64,000 bases of DNA from Prorocentrum cordatum (GCA_963575745.1 CAUYUJ010016060.1:962460-1026459); one strand, 5' to 3'. Shown: positions 8,801 to 20,219, counted from the stretch's first letter. Notes: generated from the letters alone by a model not told the origin. Numbers and translations: made by a program.

Positions 8801-9809
8801 CTGACCTCTCCGGCCAGCGATTCTGGCACCTCGAGGGGCGGAGGGGGCAGGGTCGCGAGTTCGCCGAGCACGCGGCGACTCCGAAGCCTGCCCCCGCCTC
8901 CCACGGATTCTGGGGTCGGAGGTCGCCGCCTATACTCGATCCGACCGGTCGGATCGATCCGACTCGCGCTACCCGAGCTGCTGAGTTGTCGGGCGTCTTC
9001 CCAGACGTCCCGGAGGTTTTCCAACTTCGGAGGACTTCTCGGCGGCTGAGCATGGTCGAGAGCGTTCGTCGGGGGCGGAAAAGAGGGGGGTGATGATTAG
9101 GGGGGGTGGATATCATGGCGGGGGCCATGATATTTCCCCAGATTTCGTGGCGCCTCTTCTTGTTTCATTACGTCCCTGGCCCCCCCACTGGGCCGCGCAC
9201 ATGCCGCCGGTCATGATTTGCACCCCCCCCTCTTGGACACCCCCCTCTTGGCCGCTCCCGAAACTTCGGAGGACTTTTCAGCGGCTGAGCATGTCGGGAG
9301 CGTTCGGAGGGCACCGGCATCGTTCCAGTCGGCCGCCAGAGACTTCAGTAACAGGGCCCAGGAGCCCGATCTCCAAATTTATGGATTCCAATTCGGGCGG
9401 ATTTCCTCCGGTCCGGCCTGGTGGGCCCGTTGTCGCGCCCCAGGGCCACCAAGAACGGATCGATGACGAAACTCTATCCTTGGGGAAGCGGTCGCTTCGA
9501 TCCGATCGATCGATATCGATCTCAGCCGTTTCGATCTTGTTCTCCAGAAAACAGTCGCCAGCGGTGCCCAGCGTCGATCCAAGACATCCGCGCGGAGCTC
9601 CAGAACATTGTGTTTATACAGCTCGGTCTGGTTCTGACTCCACTTCGGCCGGCTCGATCCGATTCGGTTTCGATGCTTCGCCGTGACGGGAGCGGGTCCT
9701 GAGTTGTTCGCCGCGTTCGGCTTCCAAGGCGCGCCGACGATCCGATGCGGTTTGATTTTTTACATGGCGCCGTCGTGCATCCTGGCGCGGCCGATCCAAT
9801 GCGTTATTG
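8801..9809. other. Non-coding stretch with a direct repeat and a small palindrome
   Basis: Two ~46-bp direct copies (9023-9068 and 9261-9307, each containing GGCTGAGCATG) flank about 190 bp that includes the inverted repeat ATATCATGGC / GCCATGATAT (9110-9131). The rest, rich in CGATC, shows no credible coding frame. Confidence 0.5.
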
Positions 9810-9972
9810 TACCAGCCTCGAACGTATCCTTATCCCTAAGGTTGACACGCCAAAAGGCGATGACAATCTTAGGGATTCGCCCTCAAAAAATAAGGGAATC
9901 CCTAAGATTGGCATCGTTATGAGGAGGTGCCCAGCTTAGGGCCTAGGGATAGGGATATGTTCCAGGCTGGTA
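9810..9972 (+). mobile_element. M1 TIR element, copy 1
   Basis: A 163-bp element with imperfect inverted ends of about 28 bp beginning TACCAGCCT and ending AGGCTGGTA. The interior has several TCTTAGGGATTC motifs. A second copy in opposite orientation is at 32658-32807. The outer TA could be a Tc1/mariner-type target duplication. No coding capacity, so a MITE-like element. Confidence 0.8.
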
Positions 9973-10122
9973 TTTTTTGGCTCGATGCCGTATAGTGTAC
10001 CGTATGCAGCCCGACCTTGCGCATGGTCGTTTCCGAGCTGATCCGATTTTGGCCGCTCCTGCCAGGTGATGCCCGTGCGCGCGGCCGCGCGGCGCCAGGG
10101 GCATGCGAGGCTGGAGTTCACC

Positions 10123-10288
10123 ACCCACCAAACCACCCCAACCCAATCCGAAGGCCCAAATTTATCCTCGATTTCCAGTGGGGGGGGTCGGGGAACGCTG
10201 AAAAAAACACATGGAATCCGTATCCCCCCCAACCCGAAATTCGGGTCAAATTCGGGTCTTCGGGTTGGGTTGGGGTGGTCTGGTAGGT
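10123..10288 (+). mobile_element. M3 TIR element, copy 1
   Basis: Inverted ends of about 27 bp: CCACCAAACCACCCCAACCC at the left and its imperfect complement GGGTTGGGGTGGTCTGGTAG at the right. The copy at 44453-44614 shares both ends and the centre (CCAGTGGGGGG, CGGGGAAC). Non-autonomous. Confidence 0.8.
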
Positions 10289-10484
10289 AGTCAGGAGTTG
10301 TTCTTCCAGGGCAACGACCCCCAGATCTCAGGTCCTGGCGGCGCAGCAAAGCTGGCGATGGCCAGCTTGACATTTGTGTTCGGCCTCTGGGCGCCGTTGC
10401 CTGCTCCCGAGGAGCCATCAAACAACTATATACGCAGGGAGAGACGCCGGCCTGGGGGAATGGGTCGAGAGCCCATGGGTTAAG

Positions 10485-10630
10485 TCGGGCCTGTCCCTCT
10501 ACAGGAGGAGTATTCAAACATAGTCAAAAATAGTCCGTGGACGATGTTTTGCTATTTTTTGTTAACTTCTAGCATTTTTGATTTCCTCATTTTTTCGTCC
10601 AAAATCCGCCTGTGGGAGGACATGTCCGAC
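10485..10630 (+). mobile_element. M2 TIR element, copy 1
   Basis: Begins TCGGGCCTGTCCC and ends with the complement (GGACATGTCCGA). AT-rich interior containing TTTTTGTTAAC. The copy at 22769-22949 has better-preserved ends. No ORF. Confidence 0.8.
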
Positions 10631-12611
10631 CTACCCCTGGCGTCGAAAATCTGAGGATGGAGTTGCTATGACACCGTCACTCTGGCCCCACATCCCCGAA
10701 CTCCGTCCCCAAAGACACCGCGGTCTGGAAGACGTATGTGGAGTCGGGATAACACTCCCCGGAAGCAGCTGGCAGTAACCTGAATCGAGGATGGAGGCCC
10801 CCCATCGTATACCCCCGAGTTGTTATTATCCTATGTCCACCACCTTGGGATCCGATGTCCCAGAGCCCCATGTCGAAGATAATCAGCTACTTAAGCAGTG
10901 GCTTTTTGAGGTCCGCGCACATCTCTGGGGTCCTCGCTGGACCCCACCTTGCGGCGCCTCCGAAAGTTGGTTTGTGCGCCAGACGGCAGTTGACAGGTTT
11001 TCTGCCCCCTTGGCGGGGCCTGATAATATCCGTACCCATTTCTTCGCTGGTCTTTCGGACATGGGTTCCACAAGTCGACATTCCAACATCGGTCAGAAGG
11101 CCGCCACCCGCATTTTTGCCCATGTCTGTCGCCACAAGAGGCAGTGTTCGCGGCCTGCGTGTTTTTGAGAGCTGCCTGTCCCTGTCAGGCCTCCTCGCAA
11201 GTGTGCCGCGTCGCCTGGTCAAATTGCAGGCTCGTGCCCTCTCATTAGGAGGAGGAGTACACAGGAGGAGGAGGAGGAGGAGGAGGAGGAGGAGGAGGAG
11301 GAGGAGAGGGATGAGCAGGTGGAGGAAACGAGGGAGGAGGAGGTATGGGAAGGGGGAATGGGAGACGGGGATGGGGAGGAGGAGTGGAAGTGGGAAGGGA
11401 GGTGCATGATTCAGTGTCGTTATCACGGTTGGTCTGTCTTCATATTGTCTAGTGGCCTTTGGCCCATCCGGCCACCATGCATGGATTGTGGGCCACATTC
11501 CTTTTGGATGCATCTGACGACTTGGGCTACATCTTGGCGGTCCCTCGGAGGCCTCTCGGTGCCTCTTGGACGCCTCTTGGGAGCGGGGCCTCTTGGGGGC
11601 CTCTCGGAGGCTTCCAAGGGCCTCTTCTTGGGCGCATTGTCGGGGCTTCCTGCCCATCTCGGGGGCCATCCAGGCACTGCAGGGCTCCTCGGGCCGAAAA
11701 CTTTGAAAAGCACAAGGTGCGACAATTCGGCGGCGGGCGAGGGGGGGAAGTGAGAAGGAGAAGGCCTCCTCAGAAGGCGGCGGGACTTCTCCGAAGCGCT
11801 CCAGCCTTCTGAGAAGTTAGCTGTGTCTTCGGGGGAAGTTGGGAGCCCCTTCTTCACCACCAGGCTCGCCGCCGAATAAGTTGTGACCGCCCGTTATGGC
11901 ACGCGTGGTGCCCACGGGAACTCCCGAGAGCGCCCGCGATACGTGGGCCTGAATCATTTGAAGAGCGCTTGAAAGGGACCTGAGGACACTCCACTCGGTG
12001 CCTGCGTCACGGTGGTCGATAGATCGTCATTGTTTGAGGGGATTTCTGTAGAGCTCGCGTCATCCTAACCCCCGGCGCGCGAGGAAGTGCGGCCAACAAT
12101 TGCCCTTCCTGCACCTTTGCTGGCGCATATGATGAAATTCAGTGTAAATTCCACACCAGCGCACTCGCTCAGAACAAGTATAATGTCTTTAGATCAACCG
12201 CAGAGCGGCCAGCTGGTAGCTGCAGTGGTAGCAGCAGCAGTTGCAGAATTTGTGGTAGTAGTAATCGTGATCGTTGTCGTGGTAGCGCTAGCTCTGATGA
12301 GTTCAGAAGACGCAGGAAGTGGGGGGGAGGGAAGGAGGAGCAAGATGTTGATGATTATTTGCCGCACGGCTGCCAGGGAGTGGACCGTTATCGAGCGTGC
12401 ACTGCAGCGCGTCCTGGATGCGACTGCTCCTGCCGCTGTCCTTGCCTCGACCTGCCTGGCCGCGTTGGGGCACTGGGCAGAGTCTCTGCGGCGCGCAGGA
12501 GATTGGCAGGGCGAGGAGGTCCGCCCTGTTAGGAGGTCGGGGGTCAGACGCCCTCCTGCCTGCCTGCCGAGAAGCCTTCGAAAGTCCAAACCGATGATGA
12601 GAACAGGCAGC
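10631..12611. other. No clear gene; GGA array and CTTGG-type repeat
   Basis: Holds a GGA array (11250-11400) and a block of GCCTCTTGGGNGGCC quasi-repeats (11530-11690) of the family seen in E1. The plus frame at 10880-11168 is open but its codon use is unconvincing. Confidence 0.4.
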
Positions 12612-12735
12612 TATCCCAAAGGGTACCCTTGCATTCTTGCCTCTCCGGTCCATCCTTAGCCACTGTCCATGGCCAGCCCCTCTCGAAACGCTTCGACGTG
12701 CTGGTCCAAGAGGCGTCCATCCTTATCGCGCAGCC
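12612..12735 (+). repeat. Dispersed repeat R4, copy 1
   Basis: Shares GGTACCCTTGCATTCTTGCC, CCATCCTTAGCCACT and CTCGAAACGCTTCGA with 37397-37540 and 63272-63395. Confidence 0.65.
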
Positions 12736-13297
12736 TCACTATCAGTTTGAGTGTACCGCGTCTAAGGAGCCAACCGCCTTCCAAGAAGGCCACCACTCGC
12801 CCCGCCTCGCTGGCGCCGCCAACAGAGTTAACCCGCTTGGTTGTTTTTCTCGCAGCGATGTCGCGTTCATGGAGCAAAAATTGGGTCTCCTCGCCCATAT
12901 CGGCGACCTCCGCCCTCCCCCTCCCTTCTGCTACTCCTTCTGCTCATCCCCCCGCTCTACCCGCTGATCGTTGTTGTCGTCCCCCCTGATTACTATGCCT
13001 TCTCCCCTCCACTGTCTCCTCCCCTCTCTCCTGGGCTTCAGGGTCGGATAGGCTTCCTGGGCCCGCGCTGTGGGTCAATATTTGGGTTGCTTGGTAGCGC
13101 CGAGGAGGTGACTTGGGAGCACCCATGGGCATCGTGGGACTCTCTCATTACCCTCCCGCCTCCTCCATCCTCCTCCCCACCTCCGTACCTTCTCCTCCCT
13201 CCTTCGTACTTCCCCTCCCTCCCCTCCCGTAGTCGTCGTCATTATCGTCTTCGTCATCGTCTTCCTCATCGCTGTGGCCAGGCCTGCTATGACATCT

Positions 13298-13864
13298 TCA
13301 TCCAGTCACGTCTAACCAAGTCAGATTTCGCTCCGCGACAAGACGCTTGGGCCAGCGGTAGTACGGAGCAGCTTGTCTGCGACAGGATGTACAGGGGGAA
13401 GTATGAAACGCCACATTGTCTGGCAAGACCTCCGCGCGAATGATGTGCTCGTGAAGCTGCTTCGCTTTCCAGAACAGGCATGGTAATTGCATCCAAGCCG
13501 TGCCTTCACGGACGCCCCCTGCCCACGCTGCACGGAATCCCGCAGCCCATTGGCGCACTTGATCTGCGCAGCCTCTGCGCCGAGAGCCGCCTTCTTCATT
13601 ACAACGGGAGCAGCGAAGTGAAATGGCCAATGGTTCGGCGGCTCGGTCCTCGGTGGCGGGCGAGAGGGGTACGGACGTCTGCAGCGGCCACGGGTGCACC
13701 TCGGGGCACCCCACCAGGACGAGGAGCTCGGCGAAGACTCGCCGAGCACCAGGGCAAAGGAGGGCGTAGCGCGTAGCGTGGACCATGTCAGGCTGGCTCG
13801 CGTTTGCCTGGAAGGCCGTGCGAGGGATTGCAAGTACCGCGTCGACGCCTTGGAAGCCTTGCAA
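13298..13864 (-). CDS. Possible hypothetical protein with two CxxC pairs
   Basis: A 188-codon open frame on the minus strand, possibly extending upstream to about 14040. It contains CSRCNEEGG and, 80 residues later, CTSCRRQ, which could form a zinc site, in a region rich in Trp, His and Leu. Codon composition suits coding DNA better than the overlapping frames. No neighbour helps assign it and no family was recognised. It may be an exon or a decayed gene. Confidence 0.35.
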   Translation of the reverse strand: MQGFQGVDAVLAIPRTAFQANASQPDMVHATRYALLCPGARRVFAELLVLVGCPEVHPWPLQTSVPLSPATEDRAAEPLAISLRCSRCNEEGGSRRRGCADQVRQWAAGFRAAWAGGVREGTAWMQLPCLFWKAKQLHEHIIRAEVLPDNVAFHTSPCTSCRRQAAPYYRWPKRLVAERNLTWLDVTG

Positions 13865-14514
13865 GTCGAAGCCTTGTCAGGCGTCGACTTACGAGGATTG
13901 CAGTAGGAAGGGGAAGGGAGTACAGTCCAAGAGGCAACGCAGTCCTTTATGACGACGTGGACAAGGAAGCTGGCGGGCACCACAGAGGATCTGTGACCAT
14001 GCCGACAGCCAAGGCCAAATCGACAGCCAAGGCCCAAGTACAACCCCTACAAGATCAGGTTTAGAAGGGGAGGGGCGAGGAGGCGGAAGGAGATGGAAGC
14101 ACCATCAAGTATATGGCGACGTGCTTCTTTACATGTGTGCGGTAATGTGTGCAATAGAGTTTGCCCAACAACGTGCACGTGAAGATCATCGGTTATGTGA
14201 GGGACCGAAGAAACTATTTATTCATTTTTTAATGGATGCCAGGCTGTTGAAATCAGACGGAGGAGCGGCAGAACCTTTGAGGGAGTTCTGGGGTTCTTTT
14301 GGGATGTAGTTTTGATAAGGGTTGTGGATGGGAGGAGAATTCCAGAGGGGTGGGCAACCTGCTATACCGTAAGTGGGCAGGCAATACTGGCAGCATGTAT
14401 GTTTGCGGGTTCTGATTGTGGACGTTGAGTGGCGCAGTGGCTTGGTTCGTCTGATCCTTGTTTTCTTCGTCACAGCAAGTACTCGAATGCAACAGTACAG
14501 AAGGGGAAGCGTGA

Positions 14515-14585
14515 ATGTAACGTGAAGTTTGGAGTTCAAGCGTGAAGGTAAAGCAACTCGTTTGGAGTTGAAGCGTGAATGTAGC
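14515..14585 (+). repeat. Short tandem repeat (about 24-45 bp units)
   Basis: Units containing GTTTGGAGTT and AAGCGTGAATGTA repeat up to the point where LINE-2a endonuclease homology begins, suggesting that the LINE is 5'-truncated here. Confidence 0.6.
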
Positions 14586-14800
14586 ACTTTCGGTGGTCAT
14601 CGGGGGCGACTTCAACGAAGAGGTGGGCGTTCCAGAAGAAGACGAAGAGCATACAAGAGGCACATATGGTTTGCAGGGATGCAATTGCAGAGGTCGGCTA
14701 CTCAAACACTGAACCAGGCTGGAGGGCCTGAATTTGACGAACATTTGTTTGCGAGAAGGCCGAGGCGAAACGTACTTCCCGGTTTCTTTCTGCCCCTGGG
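14581..14800 (+). pseudogene. LINE-2a endonuclease fragment
   Basis: Reads LSVVIGGDFNEEVG, then a GTYG motif, then GETYFPVSF. This matches the GDFN catalytic block and following strand of LINE AP endonucleases. The N-terminal half is missing and stops follow, so it cannot be functional. Confidence 0.65.
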
Positions 14801-15470
14801 ACAGATGACGCTGCCGGCAAGCCAGGCAACGGCAAGCGGATGCCCCCGATTGTTTCGGGAACAAATAGATTTGAAGATGGGGGGCCCAGAGCTGTGCAAC
14901 GGCATCGTGGACAATTGGTTCAACGAGCTGGAGGATGCAATGCGCGAAGCAGCTAGGGAAGCAGCACGGGTGCCGACGAAATCGAGCAGGATAGACAAAC
15001 AGTACGATTACCTTGATATGTTGATTTCTGAGCGGAGGGATTCGTCCCCTCAGCGGTCGTCCGAACGAACAGCCATTAGCAAAAACAGCTAGAGGGAGGT
15101 TGCACGGATACGGAGACAGTACCAGAGACAACGAGTAGGTGTAATGTTGGTTGAATTCAACGGGATCAAACACATACCGCGGGCGGAATCGATCCGAGCA
15201 CGAGTTCTTATTGCGGTAGCTGTAGACCTCGTGTGGGAAAGTTCACCGGGAGGGACTGGCAATGGCAGGCGTCATTTCAGATTTTACTTGGACCTATGTT
15301 GGGCAACAGGGCCGCAAATTGTGCAGGAGGCAGCAGCCGGTGAATGCATACCGCCGTTCACGTGCGATGGGATTCGGCATGATATCGAAATACTACAATT
15401 TGGAAGGCCACGGACAGGGCAGGCATAAAAAAGCCAACTATCGAAGGATGGTCGAGACGCCCTTGCAGAG

Positions 15471-16015
15471 ATGATCACCGCCCTGTTCACTGACATTGTT
15501 GGCCTGTGCGCACAGACGCCAGACAGTGGCAGGCAATATTCAAGTATCGTTCTTTGTAAGAACGGCGACCTTCGCTCGCACGGAAATAATCGCCCAATCA
15601 CGACCATACCGTTATTGTACAAGATTTTCAGCAGATTGTTCCAGAGACGCCTGGCGCCAATCTTGGACGCGGCGCAATGCGTTGATCAGGCAAGGTTCCG
15701 CGCAGATTACACCACTGAGGACCATCTTCTCGCATTCGCGCTGCTTCAGGAGACTCGTGATGAGTGGGGGTGGCCAGCGCGGATTGCCGCATTAGATTTC
15801 AAAACAAAAAACCTTTGACATCATCTCACACGACAGCATCTTGGCAGCGCGATTGAGACAGGGAGCGCCGAGGCCGTACTTTGCACCATTACAATAGATG
15901 TACGCTTCCAGGAAGGTTGGGTTCATCTCGATTGTTCAAGCCGCGGGCTTTGCATTAGAAGGCGTTCGAAACAGGGGGGTTACTTTGAGCTTGGCGGTCT
16001 TCAGCTCAGTGTTGG
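15471..16015 (+). pseudogene. LINE-2a reverse transcriptase, finger and palm fragment
   Basis: Contains NNRPITTIPLLYKIFSRLF, QARFRADYTTEDHLLAFALL and AALDF, matching conserved LINE RT blocks (NYRPI, QAGFRPGYST, DH, and the first catalytic Asp). Around 15817 the frame breaks inside an A-run, just where the KAFD motif is expected, and continues in another frame as TFDIISHDSI. A later piece resembles the FNSVLEL block, where E1 begins. Confidence 0.78.
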
Positions 16016-16997
16016 AATTGTTGACGCTTCGCGTATCCCCACCAACCCATCCAGAAACGATGCTCAGGGGAGTTGAGGTGATCAGGGAAGTCGGGGAGCA
16101 TGCAGAATAACAAAGGGCGGGGGAAGCTGTCACAGACCCCGAGAGGGGGAGGATGGAAGAGGAGTCGTCGTCGTCGTCGTCGTCGTCGGAGGAGGAGGAG
16201 GAGGAGGGGGAAGAGGAGGAGGAGGAGGAGGAGGAGGAGGACGGAGAAGGAGGAAGAATCGGAGGAGGAGGAGGAGGAGGGGAAGGAGCTTCTTGGGGGT
16301 CTTTTGAGGGCCTCTTGGAGGGCTTTTTGGGCGCCTTGGGGCATCTTGGGCGCCTCTTGGGACCCTCTTGAGGCGCTCTGGGGAGCCTTCGGGGCGCTTT
16401 TGGGGCCATCTTGGAGGGAGTCGATCAAACAAGAGGGGGGGTTTAATTAGCGTCCCCCCTCGGAAGCCCCTAAAATCGCCTCTTGGACCCCTCTTGGAAC
16501 GCTCTTGGAGTGCTCTTGGGCGCTCTTGGGGCCGTCTTGGGGCTCTTTTGGGGCTCTCTTGGGGCCCTCTTGGGCCATCTTGGAGCCATCTCCAGGCCTC
16601 GGATGGCCATCGGAAGCGAAAAGGCGAGAAAGCAAAAATCATTGATTTTCCTTAGGTTTTGGGACGATTTTGGCCTCTTCGGGGCCTCCTTGGGGAGCTG
16701 TTTGGCCACTTGGAGTTATCTTGGGGCCGTCTTTGGGCTTCTTGGAACCATCTTAGGAGCCATCGTGAGCGATCTTGCGCTATCTTGAGCCATCTTGGAG
16801 CTCATCTTGGGTTCTCTGAGGCGCTCTTGGAGCCGTCTTGGGCCATCTTGGACGCTCTAACTACCCGCGGCCCCCCCCGTCCAGGTCCAGGGGAGGGGGT
16901 AGGGGGAGGGGTAAACCCCCCCCCAAGGGGGAAGAGGGAGGGGTGGAAGAGGATCTGCTCTAGACCACCTACGCCCAGAGGGCTGGTGGGATTTATT
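16013..16997 (-). mobile_element. E1 element, left copy (inverted)
   Basis: About 985 bp. It ends at 16997 with GGGCTGGTGGGATT and starts near 16013 with an ATCCCCACCAACCC end, giving inverted ends of about 13 bp. The inner 577 bp (16421-16997) are nearly identical, inverted, to 17318-17882; the outer part is more diverged and here holds GTC and GGA arrays (16155-16280). Most of the body is quasi-periodic CTTGGGGCC-type sequence. No ORF of its own. Confidence 0.75.
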
Positions 16998-17009
16998 GTT
17001 TGGCCGCTC

Positions 17010-17310
17010 GTGGCGTCGTGGGCGACAAGTTCATGTGGCTTTCCACTGGGTGGTGAAAAGGTTGACAGACTTGCGGTTTGCAGACGATGTGCTGTTCTTG
17101 AACAGTAACGTGCCGGGTCTGAAGCGCATGCTTCCAGATGTGGTTTCGGCGTGTGCGAGTTTCGGTTTGTCTCTGCATACCGGGAAAACCAAGATTTTGG
17201 CCAACGTGCGGGCTAGGAAATGCGAGGCTGGCGACAGTCACGCCATGGTCAACGGGATGCACATTGGAACGTTGAAGCGCGACCCGGCCACCAAACCCTT
17301 GTGCAGGATA
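17010..17310 (+). pseudogene. LINE-2a reverse transcriptase, FADD palm fragment
   Basis: Contains RLTDLRFADDVLFL followed by GLSLHTGKTKILANVRA, the catalytic Asp pair and downstream GLxLNxxKT-type block of LINE RTs. It is the 300-bp island between the two E1 copies and continues the fragment that ends near 16015. Confidence 0.85.
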
Positions 17311-17317
17311 ATCCCAC

Positions 17318-18300
17318 CAGCCCTCTGGGCGTAGGTGGTCTAGAGCAGATCCTCTTCCACCCCTCCCTCTTCCCCCTTGGGGAGGGGTTTACCCCTCCCC
17401 CTACCCCCTCCCCTGGACCTGGACGGGGGGGGCCGCGGGTAGTTAGAGCGTCCCAGATGGCCCAAGACGGCTCCAAGAGCGCCTCAGAGAACCCAAGATG
17501 AGCTCCAAGATGGCTCAAGATAGCGCAAGATCGCTCGAGATGGCTCCTAAGATGGTTCCAAGAAGCCCAAAGACGGCCCCAAGATAACTCCAAGTGGCCA
17601 AACAGCTCCCCAAGGAGGCCCCGAAGAGGCCAAAATCGTCCCAAAACCTAAGGAAAATCAATGATTTTTGCTTTCTCGCCTTTTCGCTTCCGATGGCCAT
17701 CCGAGGCCTGGAGATGGTTCCAAGATGGCCCAAGAGGGCCCCAAGAGAGCCCCAAAAGAGCCCCAAGACGGCCCCAAGAGCGCCCAAGAGCACTCCAAGA
17801 GCGTTCCAAGAGGGGTCCAAGAGGCGATTTTAGGGGCTTCCGAGGGGGGACGCTAATTAAACCCCCCCTCTTGTTTGATCGATCTCCTCCAAGATGGCCC
17901 CAAGAAGCGCCCAGGAAGCCCCAAGAGGTCCCAAGATGGCCCCAAAATGGCCCCAAGAGGCCCCCAAGAGGCCCCCCGGAGGCCCCCAAGAGACCCCCAA
18001 GAGGCCCCAAGAGCCCCCCCAGATGCACCCAAGATGCTCCAAGAGGCCTCGGCGAGAATGCCTAATCATTGATTCTACACAGGTTTTAGCCACATGGAGG
18101 CCTCTTGGGGGGGGGCACGGATTAAGATGACTCCAAGAGCGTCTGGGAGAGCCCAAAATGACCTCCAAGATGGCTCAAGATATCCCAAGATGTCTCATAA
18201 TGGCTTCCTCTGTGTGCTGCCCACTTCTCTGATCGAGGCAATTCCTCTGGGCATCGTTTCTGGATGGGCTGGTGGGGATTCGCGAAGCGACAACAATTTG
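17318..18300 (+). mobile_element. E1 element, right copy
   Basis: Begins AATCCCACCAGCCCTCTGGG and ends near GGGCTGGTGGGGAT plus TCGCGAAGCGACAACAA. Its first 565 bp mirror the left copy almost exactly. Outside the termini, LINE-2a coding sequence resumes at about 18300. A third start of this family is at 63826. Confidence 0.75.
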
Positions 18301-18931
18301 TGTTCAATGTTTGCAGATTGTGGAGCTGGACAGCAGGATGCACTGCGCATGGGGGAAGTTATTTGTTTTCAAAGATGAACTTGCGAACGCAGATTTTCCA
18401 CTTCGTTCGAGGCTGCGGTTGCTCGACTCCTCGGTCACTCCGCGCGCGCCATGCGGCGCAGCCTGCTGGACGCTAACGGCCGGCGTGGAGAGGACGTTGT
18501 TGAAGAACCGACGCTAAATGCCACGCCTAGTTCTGGGTTCTGGAAGGAGGAGGGAAACGCGCGATCGTTACCATTCGTCGTCGTGCAGCTCTGGCGCAGA
18601 AGACAAAAGAAACATGTCGCAACCAGGGTTGGAGAGGATTCAATGTACAACCCAGGATATCGAACACCGTCTGGAGGACGTCGGGATCGCCGATTGGATC
18701 GCGCAGCGCAGAGCCGGAAAGTGGAAGTTGGTTGGGAAAGTTCTGTCGGAAGATACACACAAGTGGTCTTACCAGGTGCTGTTGTGGAGCCCAAGCCGGG
18801 TCCAGAGCCAGAGCGACCGCATCGCGCGCCTTGCAATGAGGTGGGCCGACGGCTTCGCAGACACGTGGACAAGCGCGTTCCTGAACCCGAAGGAATGGGC
18901 TGAATTTGGAGGTCGTTTCACTACGCACTGA
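18290..18931 (+). pseudogene. LINE-2a C-terminal (thumb / post-RT) fragment
   Basis: Reads, with a frame change near 18515, through KDELANADFPLRSRLRLLD, CGAACWTLTAGVERTLLKN, DIEHRLEDVGIADWIAQRR and WADGFADTWTSAF, ending at a TGA at 18931. These correspond to the conserved YGxxxWTLT and RWAD blocks after the RT domain of many LINEs. Confidence 0.7.
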
Positions 18932-20219
18932 ACTCCCTTTCGCTATGTTTCCTCACCGTCGTAGTTGGGCTCGCCTGCTTGCGCGCAGTATGCCGCCCTC
19001 ACTTGGTTGGGGCCAGCCTGACTGTGCAGGGCGCGAGCCGAGACTGCTGCATCCCTGGGGTCCTCGGCCATCTGCGCCGACGGGGGGCAGGGCCCCCCGT
19101 GGTGCTTCCAGAGGCCACGGGCTCGCCTTCACGTTTATCGCCAGAGGCCCTGCTCACCAACAACATTCCCCGCGAGTGAAGACGTGTATCCTTCAACGCC
19201 TGCGTTGATTGACGCCTACACCCAAGATGGTGCGGGGCCTGTCCCAGAATCGCTGGCGAGGGCCTGGGCGCACCATTCTTGCCAACATTGTCTTTGGAGA
19301 GTGACCGGCGCTGGAAGAGAGCAATCGAGGCAAACCGCTCCGTTCTCCCCCTTCTTTCCCTCCTCGAGGCACATCAGACCAACAGTCGGGCCGAATTCCA
19401 ATTTCGACGGGGCCACACCAGCTTTCGCGAATATTGAAACTCCACCCACGAGATGTGTTCACGCCGTGCTGAGTTTTTTTCTTGCCCGGCGCGCTGCCAG
19501 AGGAAGGCGGGGCCGCCTCCTTATAGGCAGCTGTCTTGTCTTGCCTTGTCCTTCCCTCCTCCCCCTCTTGCCCTTGGCTCCCTTCCCCTCCCCCTCCTTC
19601 CTCGCGCTTCCCTGTCAGCCCTCCCTCTCCCCGTCTCCCCTTTCCATCCCGTCCCTTTCCCCCAGCCCTCCTTCCTTTCTTCCTCCCCCTTCCATCCCCC
19701 TCTTTCCCCCAAGCCGCGCGTGCGGCTGGAGTCTCGACCGTGCGCGGGGCGACGAACAGATCCAATACGCCCTCCTGCCCACACCTCCCCCTGCTTTCCC
19801 ACACCTCCTCCATCCCAACACCTCCCCCCGCACACCCCTCCCTTCCTCCCTTCCCCCTCTTTCCATATCTGTGCCTCCCCCCTCCTCCACTCCCATCCCC
19901 TCCCTCATGCATCCGCAGCCTCGACACCAGCCGTTTTGGATCTGGTGCCCACCGGGGCCAGGCGCGTCGGCCAGCGGTGTCACAAGGGGCGCGTCCATCA
20001 AATGAGGTTTCTTCCTCCCCTCCCTCCGCAGCTTCCCCCATCCTTCCGCCCCCCCCCCCCCCGGGAGCGGTTCGAGGCCCTCTTTTTACCCCCCCCGCGG
20101 CACGGGGTCGCTGGGCTCCCGCCGGCCCGCGGCCAACGCCCGCCCCACGCGCGGCGGCCGCATCGGCGCCGCTGCTCCAGGGATGCCGCTGGAGCAGGAT
20201 GCCCCTTCCCCCCCCCCCC
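18932..20219. other. No gene recognised; pyrimidine-rich tract
   Basis: 19530-19890 is a C/T-rich tract on the plus strand with long but compositionally trivial Pro/Ser frames. The rest shows no convincing exon, though an Ala-rich frame at 20110-20190 has some coding bias. Confidence 0.4.

Larger units (their letters stand above)
14575..18931 (+). mobile_element. LINE-2a: decayed, interrupted non-LTR retrotransposon
   Basis: Pieces of one LINE ORF2 appear in order on the plus strand: endonuclease (14581-14800), linker, RT fingers and palm (15471-16015), FADD palm motif (17010-17310), and thumb and C-terminal domain (18290-18931). Stops and frame changes occur between pieces. Two E1 insertions (16013-16997 and 17318-18300) split it. 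It belongs to a different LINE lineage from LINE-1a: its FADD palm and C-terminal region differ, and no RNase H is visible. Confidence 0.82.

Noticed and set aside
9830-9960. Telomere-like CCCTAAG/CTTAGGG motifs
   Set aside because: They occur singly inside the M1 element and are not a tandem TTTAGGG array.
10880-11168. Plus frame with possible coding bias
   Set aside because: Bias is weak, no domain, and no splice context could be fixed.
16996-17334. FADD segment as an independent small gene
   Set aside because: It is the middle of the LINE-2a reverse transcriptase; earlier and later motifs lie outside the two E1 copies.
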